Source: Micropterix aruncella (Eukaryota > Arthropoda > Insecta > Lepidoptera > Micropterigidae). Taken from it: a DNA stretch of 64,000 nt. A program made the position numbers and the translations under genes. The notes below the pieces were generated by a model. It was given only the letters and a program-made list of their open reading frames with translations. It did no database searches and was not told where the DNA came from. Where the stretch lies: NCBI GenBank assembly GCA_944548615.1, contig OX155955.1, positions 8,250,728-8,314,727 of the forward strand. The letters are read 5' to 3'. Below are positions 1 through 9,135 of this stretch, in pieces (within the stretch, counting starts at the first letter, position 1; each line of letters opens with the position of its first letter).

Positions 1-179
1 TCGGCATCTCTATTGAAATATCGGTTTACGAGCTATAGGTCACTTAGACGTGAACATACACTGAAAAAAAAACCAAGACGTGAGATCCTTAAATAACGAC
101 AATCCTAACTAAAATAACGGACATATCAGGACACGATTGTGTCCAGATGTGTTACCATAATCGTTAATGTATGGAGTTA

Positions 180-980
180 ATGATGTATGATAAGAGATAA
201 AGAGATAAAAGTATTTATTTCCAATACAACCATAACAATTGTGTAGGAATGACATGAATTAATCTTAAACTAGTTACTTAATTTAGCCAAGAGATGATAT
301 ACAGTATATAACTTATTGTAATTTACAAAAACAAAGACTATATCATAACAGTTTACAACAAAACAATTGACAATAAATAATATGTATTAGATTACATTGG
401 AGATACGATGCTATGTATTTTCAAAATAATTTAAGAAGTCGTTATGAGCATACATGTTGATTTTATGCATATAGACTCGGATGTATCTCTTGAAAATGTC
501 GATGTTTTTAATCGCTTTTAATCTTTTAGGCAATTTATTAAAAAGTTTCGACTAAGGCCTAAGTATCCACTAGTCACCTGGAACTTGGCAGTACGTGCTA
601 CGAACGGTTGGAGACACTGGGTTTTATTCCTGGTGTCATGCCGATGTACTTCCTCGTGGGATATGGCCGAGCTCTTATTGCAATAGAATTCGCAAAGAGC
701 TTCTTGAGCAAAAATCGCATATACGATCAATATCCCTAGTTTTTGGAAGTGTTCACGACATGACAGCCGTGGACCAATACCTACTATCGCACGTATGGCT
801 GTTTTCTGGAGAGTGAATACACTCTTGATGTGCGCTGCATTACCCCATAAAAGAAGATAATTTTTGCCAATATTATATACATCTCCTCACTAACTTTACT
901 GCCTTTACGAATCATTATTTTAATGCTATTGTGGTGTGTCTGTCGAATACTTTTGAATGCTACGATGCCTTTCAACACTG
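180..980 (-). pseudogene. CR1/Jockey-type LINE, RT C-terminal fragment and 3' UTR
   Basis: On the minus strand, 730 down to 518 is open and carries the tail that follows the RT domain in CR1/Jockey LINEs: HDTRNK, then a run of small and basic residues, then YLGLSRNFLINCL. A second short open stretch (978-784) holds a degraded YGVM...SRVYSLSRKQ segment, which normally lies just upstream of that tail, so the two belong to one frameshifted copy. The 3' UTR continues to about 180, where CTCTTTATCT-like repeats look like a LINE terminal microsatellite. The RT catalytic region is absent, so this is a 5'-truncated, inactive copy. Clade assignment is inference. Confidence 0.6.
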
Positions 981-1708
981 CAATATCGTATACTATTTAA
1001 AACAATAAAAGCATTGTAATAGCACCATTGCGATAACTGAATATTGCCACTCAATCAGCACGCTGGGATTTATGCAAGTTTGTAGTACAAGTACTCTAAT
1101 ACTATGTCGCCATGCAAATCGTGAAATGATTCTTCTATAACCAGTCCTTGAAGGGGCTTACGTTCATTAAATCAAACAGCCAACTAAGATGACCATCTTG
1201 ATTTACTAATATCAATGATACTAAAATGACTATATTGAGCTTTAAATAGACAAGCTCGCTATCTATTAACGCGGTTCAAAACTCCACTGATCAGTAGTCA
1301 CTACAGTAGAAGACACTATAAGTCGTAACCTTTTCATTGTTATACATAAGCTGAATCCCAGCTGGTTGTGTTTTGAAGCGCGAAAACCTACATAAATTAC
1401 ATACTTACATACATAAAATACACACGCAACACATGCATGGAAATATGCATGATACCCCCCCCCCCCCCCCAATCTTCTGGACATCTGGCTATAACTCATA
1501 TATTCCACATTGTAGTGTGGCCCTTAATAAGGGCGTTTCAACGTGAAAATATATTGAGATCCAGTGCAATGTTATTACCAACATATCTTTGCCTAGAATT
1601 ATGTTACGTGTGATCTAAAAATTGTATGTACGTCTCTTTTCGACGTAACCTCGACGTAGCATACAGATTTAAGTATGTAATACAATTAGTCTAACATTTT
1701 CCGTTTCA
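981..1708. other. No gene recognised
   Basis: AT-rich sequence between two LINE fragments. No splice-flanked exon or recognisable protein motif was found on either strand. A run of 16 C lies at 1455-1470. The interval probably belongs to an intron of the protease gene whose last two exons lie downstream, but no upstream exon is visible here. Confidence 0.5.
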
Positions 1709-2357
1709 TCATTCAAATTTCAAATTTCAAATTATTTATTGAGTTCAAATTATGAGTACATTCAATAAACAAAAGTCTTAACCTAACTAGGCTGCCGCCT
1801 GTTCCAAGGTAGACAAATTATTTAGTTATCCTAAGAAATCTATAATATTATATTTATATAAATAAACAAAATTATACTTAATGTAACAGAAATATCTTAA
1901 TTACCTAATAAAAATTCGTAAGAAAATGTCATGAAAATTGTCAATATTATTTTATTTTAAAAAATGATAAAAATTAATATATATTTATATATTATGTATT
2001 AAATAATATGTATTAATAATATTCAAAATAAATTCACAAAAATTAAAATAAAATTACATTTAGAAATCATCAATTTATATTACTACATATACTATTATGT
2101 TTTTATTATAAAGATTATAGAGATTCAATTATTTAATAATGTTTTCAATATCTGCATATGGACAATTTAAGAGGTAGGCACTCAAACTATTTTTAAATGT
2201 GTATGATATTTTAATGTCTTTAATGTTAGGTGGTAGGCAATTATAAAATTTGGGGGCAAGATAAGATAAACTGGATTGGCCAAAAGCGGATCTCCTGAGT
2301 GGTATTGCAAAATTTGTTTGTGTCGATCTTCTTGTTACACGAGATTGCTGGCTTTTT
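1709..2357 (-). pseudogene. CR1/Jockey-type LINE, RT C-terminal fragment
   Basis: Minus-strand reading from about 2357 to the TAA at 2131-2129 gives the C-terminal signature of this LINE group: RVTRRSTQTNFAIPL, then SLSYLAPKFYNCLPP and a downstream FKNSLSAYLLN stretch, in one uninterrupted frame. The 3' UTR runs on to about 1710 and ends in TTTGAAA-type repeats (1712-1733), which fits a LINE 3' terminal microsatellite. Nothing upstream of the C-terminus survives. It differs in sequence from the fragment at 180-980, so it represents a different family. It lies 100 bp upstream of a host protease exon, inside the preceding intron. Confidence 0.6.
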
Positions 2358-2459
2358 TTTCTGTTCTCCTAACTCACTCTGGAATTTAGTGAGAGTTACC
2401 AGCACAAACATTTTTCTCACACTCAACACTCATTGCGACTGCTGAAAGTATTCTTACAG

Positions 2460-2639
2460 TTTTCAGGTTTTCTTTCACAAACGGAGCAGAAGCCAACTTT
2501 AATACAACGATTCTTGAGATATGCTAATATTTCAATTCCACATCAAGCGGCTTGCATTGACAACTATAACTCTACATCAGATTTCAAGATATTGTTCGAT
2601 ATGATATGTGCTGGGGATGGAATCACCGATACTTGCCAA
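2460..2639 (+). CDS. Trypsin-like serine protease, penultimate coding exon
   Basis: This exon encodes the S1-family segment ending MICAGDGITDTCQ. It stops exactly at CAA followed by the donor GTTAGT (2640), in phase 0, and joins the exon at 5721 that begins GDSGGP. The pair rebuilds the hallmark DTCQ-GDSGGP around the catalytic serine. By chymotrypsin numbering the D six residues before that serine is D189, which predicts trypsin-like cleavage after Arg or Lys. The acceptor is CTTACAG, so the exon starts at 2460. A second acceptor, TTTTCAG, would start it at 2467 in another phase; I prefer 2460 because it gives exactly 60 codons. The catalytic His and Asp exons are not in the window. Probable role: secreted or surface proteolysis; substrate unknown. 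Confidence 0.8.
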
Positions 2640-3147
2640 GTTAGTCCATTTTTAATCCATCAATAATATGTAAAAATTGAAGAATATGAACCCAGTGATT
2701 AAATTTTAGGATTGGTAAATCAGTTTTCTGTTACCCCCGTACTTGCCCTTCCATTTGAGGCTGTGGACGTGACATCTAATTATATGGTCGTGCCTACAGG
2801 TTTTGCCACCAGCTAGCGTAGAATCTGTGGTCGTTTCTCAAATATTAGGTCATTAGCTATGTAATTGTTAATTTTCAATACTGGCCAATTTGAACATAGA
2901 TAGATGACTTCGAATTCAGTTTCAAATTCCACGTTCAAGGAAATTTTATTTCAAACCCCTGTTACTCCTTTTTCAAAAATCAGTTATTCATTTGTCTTTC
3001 TTGTTATTTCTCATGCTTGAATATTTTCGCAAGTTCAATCGAAAGGCTGCACAAAAAAAATTGGCAGGGCCCTTAAAAGAGTTATACGCAGGAAATCATA
3101 CTGCTGAATTATTACGTAGTTTTCAGCAGTTCATTTAATACACTTTT
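2640..3147 (+). other. Protease intron, upstream part
   Basis: Intron sequence following the GTTAGT donor at 2640. I see no coding motif and no repeat shared with the rest of the window in this part. The intron continues to the TTTCTAG acceptor at 5714-5720 and contains the retroelement fragment at 3148-3862. Confidence 0.6.
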
Positions 3148-3862
3148 ATCAGGTGAATAAATCAGGTGAATTAGCCTCTCAGTGGCTCGTGCCAACAAGG
3201 GTTTGACAGTACCCTTTAAACCCCCAGTACAGTTTGTGCGGAATAGCTCTATAGGCAAACAAAATTTCATTACAAAACCTTTCTCAATAATAGAGAAAGC
3301 TTCAGATTGGATTCTGGAGGTCGATTCGGTCTCTCAGCAGTATAAGTTCCCTGGATGCACAGCCCTTCGTCCAGTTATAACTCTTTACTCTCTATCTCGG
3401 AAGATATCCCTTATTGTAGAAATAACTGTTCCATGGGAATCAAATATCCTAAAAGAACATGAGTACAAATCAAATAAATACCATGATCTCGCAAATGCCG
3501 TAACCCGGAACGACTTCACTGTTCACCTTTATGCGGTGGAAGTTGGCGCTCGTGGCCTGCCAGCCAAATCTCTGTTTCACCTTTTTAAAAATCTTGGTCT
3601 CTCCAGGAAAATAGTCTCCTCCTAGAAAAAATATGTAAAACCGCGATTTCCGCATTTTAAATTCTATGGTTTCAAAGGGAAGGGGGGGGGGGGTAAACTG
3701 GTGGTAAGGTAAACGTTCACATGTGGCGAAACAGCTGTCCTAAACCTTCCACAGCCGGTCGTTAGTCCGGAGTCCACTGCTCACCTCCCTGAAGTATAAT
3801 AATAATATTATGATGGGCCTGATTCCGGTCGGTGATTTTCATGGCAGATCCATTTGTATCTT
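3148..3862 (+). mobile_element. RLE-type LINE, copy 1: endonuclease domain and 3' UTR
   Basis: A 5'-truncated copy of the element seen at 9136 and 57159. It starts inside the linker before the restriction-like endonuclease and is open to the TAG at 3623-3625. It keeps VARANKGLTV, the LTLYSLSRK-like core and VEITVPWE, but lacks RT and CCHC finger. Compared with the other copies it has a 9-bp deletion (PGCTALRP for PESLGCTALRP), and the RPD motif reads RPV, so the predicted catalytic Asp is lost. The 3' UTR to about 3862 matches the other copies and includes an expanded G run near 3675. At the 5' junction ATCAGGTGAAT occurs twice (3148-3158, 3161-3171). It lies in sense orientation in the protease intron. 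Confidence 0.85.
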
Positions 3863-3985
3863 ATCATATCATATTATAGTAATTTTCAGTTGGCTCTGGA
3901 AAAGTGTTTACAAACTATGCTAAAACGTCGGTTGTCACCAAATTCACTTTGTAAAATCCGTTTTTACACGACCGAATAACAAATA

Positions 3986-4220
3986 TGAGTGTAATGTGTT
4001 CAGGGTTCGTGGATGTGTATGTTTTCCAATTTTTTTATTTCACCACAACTTCCAAACGCTTAAACCGATTTAAAAGTGTATGGTATTGTTAGAATCGATA
4101 TGGCATGCCGAGTGTCATGGAGTACATAAACTGTCCAAATACTACATAAATAATTTTACTACTATATATAAAACTTGTAATTATAAATAGTTCACTTTTT
4201 GTAACTGCAGTTGTTTTCAT
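3986..4220 (+). repeat. Dispersed repeat family D, copy 1
   Basis: The stretch with AAACGCTTAAACCGATTTAA and the following 80 bases resembles 42172-42325. The terminal part with AGTTCACTTTTTGTAACTGC recurs at 42785-42845 and, inverted, at 39305-39365. Copy 1 appears internally shortened, because the two shared blocks are adjacent here but about 450 bp apart in the 42 kb copy. No coding capacity seen; class unknown. Confidence 0.55.
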
Positions 4221-5720
4221 TTGTTGGAGACTCCGTCCAATATACCCACAACAAAAAAGTAATTTCTATAGAATCGAAACCGCAAATACGCTCAAATATA
4301 CACGAGGCAACTGCAATTGAATTCCAATTAAATTCGGCATTTTATGCACAGTCTACCTATGACTAATGCCATTTCTTCTGATCGATACGAATTTCCACAG
4401 TTTATTTTTCCCCCACCGGTAGATATTGCATAATTACATACCATATAAAAAGCAGTACATTCGACACATATTTTATCATTCCCCTGTTGGGCAGTTACCG
4501 CGACTACACATCATCTTCATCCTCTCAGCGGCCGTCGCCCGCTCTAAGTACGCGCTCACGCATCGATCAGTCATATATTATCCGCGATCTTCAAACTTCA
4601 CACTTCGGCTACACATCCACGACATCACCTCGAGCCCACACTACCTACACACCGGCGAAATATCAATCAAGGCGTTACAAACTGGCAACCGATCACAGAC
4701 CTTCTGAATAAATACTTCAACTTCAACATCCACGACTTTCAATACGGAGAAAACTTACTGATGAGAACCACCCTTCGCTCACAATCAATTGGAGTCTAGT
4801 GAAGGGTGGCCACTCTCACACATTTTTATATTACATCTTGTTAATTAAGTCATCCGCAATAGTCTTCTATTGTATATCTTCGATTCCTGGTTCGTGTAGG
4901 ACGACTCATCCAAGTATCGTCTCGTCTTGAGTCACGATATTCAGTGTCATATCGTTTGTACCCTTCGAGTAGCGGCATAATTTCATGGCAGACCTCGGCC
5001 TACTTATTGGAATTTCTTGCAATATCGCCGCGCTTGACAAAAAGTACTATAAATATAGAACTACTATAGCAATCATAAAAAGAATAACTGTGCAATGATC
5101 GCATTGAAATTTCGTATATAGAACATTAAAATCTCATTTTGTAAAACAATTAGATAATTATGAATAAATATGAGAAAGTCGAAGAAGTGAAAAAAACCCG
5201 GCATTTCTAACTTGTAATTATCTTACGTAAAAATAGGGAATCCTATTTAAAAATTGTAAATACTATAGTAATCTTTATTAGGTTCTGTATCAAAAGTAAT
5301 ATTTGGTTCTGCTTATTTACGTACAAAAATATTTTGATATTAGCTCATAAAAACCAATAAAATTTTGATGATTTCTCGAAAAAAAATATGATGATGTTCG
5401 ACAATGGAATTTTACCAGAAATATCCGCGAAATGACGCGCGAAATTATTCTAGCGGCCGTCTATGTATCTATGGTAATAATGAGATATTTGGTATGGATT
5501 TTAGGATGCGTTCGAATTAGAAAATAATATTACTGTGCACTCCGGGAGCAAGCCGCCAATATTTGTCGTTACGTAGTCAACGGTGTTCTGATGTGCAACC
5601 ACATTTGGTCGTTACTTAGCCGAAGAGAAGAAATTTGGCTAGAATTTCGATACTTGTGTTATTAGACTTGTCTAGTATTATAATGATTAATTTTAGAAAT
5701 TTACTTTTATTGATTTCTAG
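4221..5720 (+). other. Protease intron, downstream part
   Basis: AT-rich intron sequence ending in the acceptor TTGATTTCTAG. A more GC-balanced patch at 4480-4830 is open in two overlapping frames, but both translations are Ser/Thr/Tyr-rich low-complexity sequence with no recognisable domain. The patch ends in a 9-bp inverted repeat (CCACCCTTC / GAAGGGTGG, 4768-4808) and could be an LTR or retroposon fragment. I see nothing else. Confidence 0.4.
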
Positions 5721-5957
5721 GGAGATTCCGGAGGTCCAATGGTATGCAATGGCGTACTGACCGGAATAGTCTCAGGAGGTATGCAGTGCGCCTTTGACGA
5801 TTATCCCGGAGTTTATGGGAGGATCCACATATACAACGACTGGATTAAGAATGCGATGCTTTTGAAACCACAACCACAAACAAATGGGAACGGTTCTTTT
5901 AAAAAATCCGCGCTTGAAATCATACTACTTATAGTTTTCCTAAACATTTTTAAATAA
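5721..5957 (+). CDS. Trypsin-like serine protease, last coding exon
   Basis: The exon follows the acceptor TTTCTAG and opens in phase 0 with GDSGGPMVC, the catalytic-serine loop of S1 proteases. [20 protein letters not shown] follows, corresponding to the usual IVSWG...YPGVYTRV: the Trp at position 215 is replaced by Gly, while the Gly at 216 and the PGVY strand are kept. After the terminal helix (YNDWIKNAM) comes a Pro/Gln/Asn linker and a hydrophobic end, [15 protein letters not shown]. That tail looks like a C-terminal membrane segment or GPI-attachment signal, so a membrane-tethered protease is likely but unproven. The stop TAA (5955-5957) overlaps AATAAA (5953-5958), a possible polyadenylation signal. 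Upstream exons apart from 2460-2639 lie outside the window. Confidence 0.85.
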   Translation, partial: GDSGGPMVCNGVLTGIVSGGMQCAFDDYPGVYGRIHIYNDWIKNAMLLKPQPQTNGNGSFKKSALEIILLIVFLNIFK

Positions 5958-5958
5958 A
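5953..5958 (+). promoter_or_regulatory. Possible polyadenylation signal of the protease gene
   Basis: AATAAA overlaps the stop codon of the last protease exon. If used, the 3' UTR would be extremely short. AT-rich sequence makes chance occurrence possible. Confidence 0.4.
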
Positions 5959-5979
5959 ATGACAAGAACTAAATAGATT

Positions 5980-6290
5980 ATTATGTGAAAATTTTACTCT
6001 CAAAAATTCAAGGCGCATGGCCACGCGATCGATTTTAAATCACCTGTTTAAGCAACGTGATAGCGAAATACGCCCGCCGCATACGATCATTTTAGTTTGA
6101 GAGCCGACATTATATTGCGCGGCACATAACACCGATGCGTAATAGTTACCGACAAATTCGTACCGGCGTATTTGCAGGGGCTTAATTTTTGTGACATGTA
6201 TGGAGTAATGCTGACGCCACGCGCTATGTTATTAAGCAGTCTGGCTATTTGTTTCCAGTTTATTGCATCCACTGTACACTGATTGTTTTT
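5980..6290. other. GC-richer noncoding island
   Basis: The stretch 6005-6270 has clearly higher GC and many CpGs (GGCCACGCGATCG, TACGCCCGCCGC, GACGCCACGCGC) between AT-rich flanks. No convincing ORF or repeat copy elsewhere in the window. It has the look of single-copy, possibly conserved noncoding DNA; function unknown. Confidence 0.35.
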
Positions 6291-6444
6291 CAGCTTTTAC
6301 AAAACAATTTGGCGGTACCTAATTAAAGTTTAAAATTTTAAATTAAATATAATATCATATGAAATTGGCGTTTTCTTTGAAACAGGTACCGCCTTGTTAG
6401 GAGTGACACAAAATCATTCTGAATAATAATTCCTAAATATTTTT

Positions 6445-6830
6445 TTAAACTAAATCAATAAATAAAAAAAAACAAATAGCGTGGAACGATATAATACTCT
6501 TAACTGATATTAATTCGTTGCTCGATGAAATTTTTTGACATATTAAAGCGTTTATATCTATTCCACTACTGATACAATAAGCCGAGAGTCGATTTAAATC
6601 TGATTGGATAGCATGATATACTTTCATATCATCTGCATAGATTATGTATTCGGACCAGCGGAAACTCTTACCTATATCGTTTATATATGAGTTGAAGGGC
6701 AGTGGACCAATATGCGAGCCTTGGGGTACACCGGATGGGACAGCAGTGAAGTCGAAACTATGGCCGTTCACGCTAACAGCCGGACTACGATTGCGGACGT
6801 AGACCAAGCTGTAGCCATCGGCGGATTCCG
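6445..6830 (-). pseudogene. Jockey-like RT fragment (minus strand)
   Basis: The minus strand encodes RT motifs of a Jockey/CR1-type LINE: NRSPAVSVNGHSFDF, then VPSGVPQGSHIGPLPFNSYI, then YIIYADDMKVY with an intact YADD box. The region after YADD is shortened and the reading fades into unrelated sequence by about 6500. Near 6830 it abuts, head to head, a different fragment of the same domain on the plus strand. Both contain SGVPQGSH, so the same stretch of RT is present twice in opposite orientations. The copies are clearly divergent, so this is not one simple inverted element. Confidence 0.7.
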
Positions 6831-7620
6831 ATCCAACTACGCGTCCATACCTTCTGGAGTCCCCCAGGGTTCTCACCTAGGTCCTCTGCTCTTCAACGCG
6901 TATTTAAACGATATTGGATCATGTTTTAAAAATGGGCCCTATATACTATACGCTGACAACCTCAAAATTTACGCCCAGGTTGTAAGCATCACCGATTGCA
7001 GTCTTATCCAGGACGACATTAATAAATTGTTTGAGTATTGCGAAAGAAACAGACTCTCTCTCAACGCTTTCAAATGCAACCAAATTACGTGTAGCGGTAA
7101 AAAAAATAAATTACATTTTCAGTATCATATCAACCATGATCCGATTCCCAACGCGCTGAGCATTCGCGACCTTGGCGTTCAACTCGATCACCGATTGACA
7201 TTTGACGAGCACATACAAGGTATTGTCAGTAAAGCGTTAAAAACCTTGGGCTTCATTAGTAGGGTCTCAAAGTCGTTCTCTGACCCGACTGTATTCAAAA
7301 CCATTTATTTTGCGTACATCAGCAGCGTATTAGAGTTTGCTTCTAGGATCTGGAATCCGCAATATCATGTAGGTAAGGAGACATTAGAAAGCGTCCAAAA
7401 ACGATTTATGAGACAACTAAACTACCGGCAATGCTTGGGACTGAACACGTACGAGGAGAGACTAAATCACTTCAATATCGCTTCATTGGAGAACCGCCGT
7501 ACCACGGCCGACATGGTATTATACATAAAAGTATCCACAACAACGTGGACAACCCGTATTTTACACAGAATCTATCTTTTCACCGCAATCATATGGGCAA
7601 TTTATATTGTTAGATATGTG
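6831..7620 (+). pseudogene. Jockey-like RT fragment (plus strand)
   Basis: Starting near 6831 the plus strand encodes ASIPSGVPQGSHLGPLLFN, then ILYADNLKIYAQ, then DLGVQLDHRLTFDEHI, GFISRVSKSF and the thumb/C-terminal region QKRFMRQLNYRQC. The catalytic box reads YADN instead of YADD, which should abolish polymerisation. The frame shifts near 7535 and the C-terminus continues as HKSIHNNVDNPYFTQNLSF to about 7610. The N-terminal part of the ORF before 6831 is antisense to the minus-strand fragment and is not part of this protein. Truncated and dead. Confidence 0.75.
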
Positions 7621-7724
7621 AGGGTGTGTAAATTGTGTGTGTGTACATGTTTTGCTAATTTTAAAATGACATAAGGATACTTTCAGTTTCAGTTTCCGTT
7701 CTTCCTTTATGACGTTACACTTTG

Positions 7725-8100
7725 GAGCTGTCATCTTCAATGGGCGAACCCGACACCTCAGGCCACGACACGATACAGATCGTTCTTTCAGCCGTGAGGT
7801 GATTCCACAGTGACTCAGGGACAACATAGTCTACAGTTTATATCCGCCAACATGCCCTTAAGAATCCGACGCCTTATTACGAGGCACTGGAATATAATCC
7901 CAGCGGGCCAACTTCACGCCGTTAATACCAGATTTTGGCAGATTTCTCCGTCACCCAGTCTGGTCACGGTTTCGAAGTCGCTTGCGCGGCCTCTACCCGA
8001 AGAAAGCGGCTATTCATTTTAAATATTTTGCGGACCGCGACGCCCTATGCCCGCCATGGTCACTCGAGATTGGTTGAACCTCAATGTCTCGAAGGTAAAT
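7725..8100 (+). repeat. Family B retroposon-like repeat, diverged copy
   Basis: It matches the family B units at 11709, 15965 and 40049: it begins GAGCTGTCATCTTCAATGGG, keeps the small hairpin around GGGCGAACCCG, and continues with CAGATTTCTCCG and TTCGAAGTCGCTTGCG. It is the most diverged copy, with several indels, and lacks the 3' end seen in the others. No protein-coding signature. Confidence 0.65.
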
Positions 8101-8329
8101 CATTTTGGAAATTTGTGAACTATTATGTTTCTTAAGATTTATCAATACTCCCTTTAGAAAGAACCTATAATCTAGAAGTGAATATATAACAATACACATT
8201 ACAAAATAGACTTTATCGCACGATTGAGTTATCTTGCGATCAACTTGTGACTAAATTGTCTTGTCACAAGAATAGTTTATTATGCGATCACGTTTTGACC
8301 GCACTTCTGTGTGTCAGAATAAATGTGTG

Positions 8330-8600
8330 TGTGTATACCTCCAGGATAGCGCCAAAACGCTTCATCCGATTGAGCTGAAATTAGGCAGCCAGGTATCATT
8401 CAGGCATGGCCAGAGTTGAAAAAAATGTGTTTGAAATCGGTCCACCAGAGGGCGCTCTAGTCATTTGTACTTAAGGGTCGAAATATTGCAGTTAGAGACT
8501 TGAAAATCGATACACAGTTGCCTTGGTGGACCAAAATCACGTTATAAAATAACGTGATTTAGTTGGAATATCTCGTATACAAGCGAGTATATACAGCTCT
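8330..8600 (-). repeat. Family A repeat, copy 1 (minus)
   Basis: Shares with the other family A copies the blocks CGCTTCATCCGATTGAGCTG, CGGTCCACCAGAGGGCGC and GAGACTTGAAAATCGATACA. The outer end is a short GT-rich microsatellite (about 8318-8335). The 5' half of the element is missing. Confidence 0.65.
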
Positions 8601-8734
8601 TGTACCTACATATTTTTTTATTTTTTTTTTGGTTTCGAAATTTGAAGTGACAGCAGCATACATTATGAATTTTCCCTAATAAAATCGTAATATAATATAA
8701 AATGGGACACATAAGGAACCTCCCCAAAAATTGT

Positions 8735-9064
8735 GCACATTTTCGACTGCCTAGTCTGCGACCATGAACAATCGGGCGTCCCTGGAAACGGTGAGTCTAA
8801 ACTCACCGGCCAATCCTGCTACCACCGAGCCAAAGGACATTGTGACAAGATGCCGAGCCAATCTCGTCCGCTAAGGCTACACAACGAATCCAACATACAA
8901 CTGTGGAGCGCTGCAGGAGGAAGACCACCTCCTATCCCTCCCGCAGCTATCAACCCCCATCACATACCAGAACCTACAAGAGACGAACAACAGGACCATC
9001 CAGGCCGCATATTTTCGGAGAGGTGTCCTAACCTGGCCCGGACACGTCAACTAACTAACTAACC
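8735..9064 (+). repeat. Family E repeat with (AACT)n tail, copy 1
   Basis: About 330 bp shared, in opposite orientation, with 49390-49690. Both copies contain CGACTG, the self-complementary GGTGAGTCTAAACTCACC, and a downstream AGAGACGAACAA...CCAGGCCGCAT block. This copy ends in ACTAACTAACTAAC, like the microsatellite tail of a retroposon. An open frame covers this copy (8733-9062), but the same frame is broken in the second copy, so I do not call a gene. Confidence 0.55.
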
Positions 9065-9065
9065 T

Positions 9066-9120
9066 ATAATTTGGTCATGGCAAGAGTTGAAAAGATTGTG
9101 GTTGAAGTCGGTTCACCGAG
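9066..9120 (-). repeat. Family A repeat, copy 2, distal piece split by an insertion
   Basis: TTGGTCATGGCAAGAGTTGA and the following TCGGTTCACCGAG are the family A block that normally continues into GGGCGC. Here it breaks off in a G run, and the remainder of the element resumes beyond the retroelement insertion at about 10605. Confidence 0.65.
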
Positions 9121-9135
9121 GGGGGGGGGGGGCAA

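Noticed and set aside
1455..1470. Homopolymer runs (C16 here, G runs near 3675 and 9119)
   Set aside because: Simple low-complexity sequence; length is also error-prone in assemblies.
4426..4711. Two overlapping open frames rich in Ser, Thr and Tyr
   Set aside because: Neither has a recognisable domain or splice boundary; both lie in a protease intron and the composition explains them.
6712..6830. N-terminal 40 codons of the open frame leading into the plus-strand RT
   Set aside because: This stretch is antisense to the minus-strand RT fragment; the plus-strand protein similarity begins only at about 6831.
6445..7620. Twin-priming inversion as explanation of the opposed RT fragments
   Set aside because: Both fragments contain the same RT segment (SGVPQGSH to YAD[DN]) with different sequence, so they cannot be two halves of one copy.
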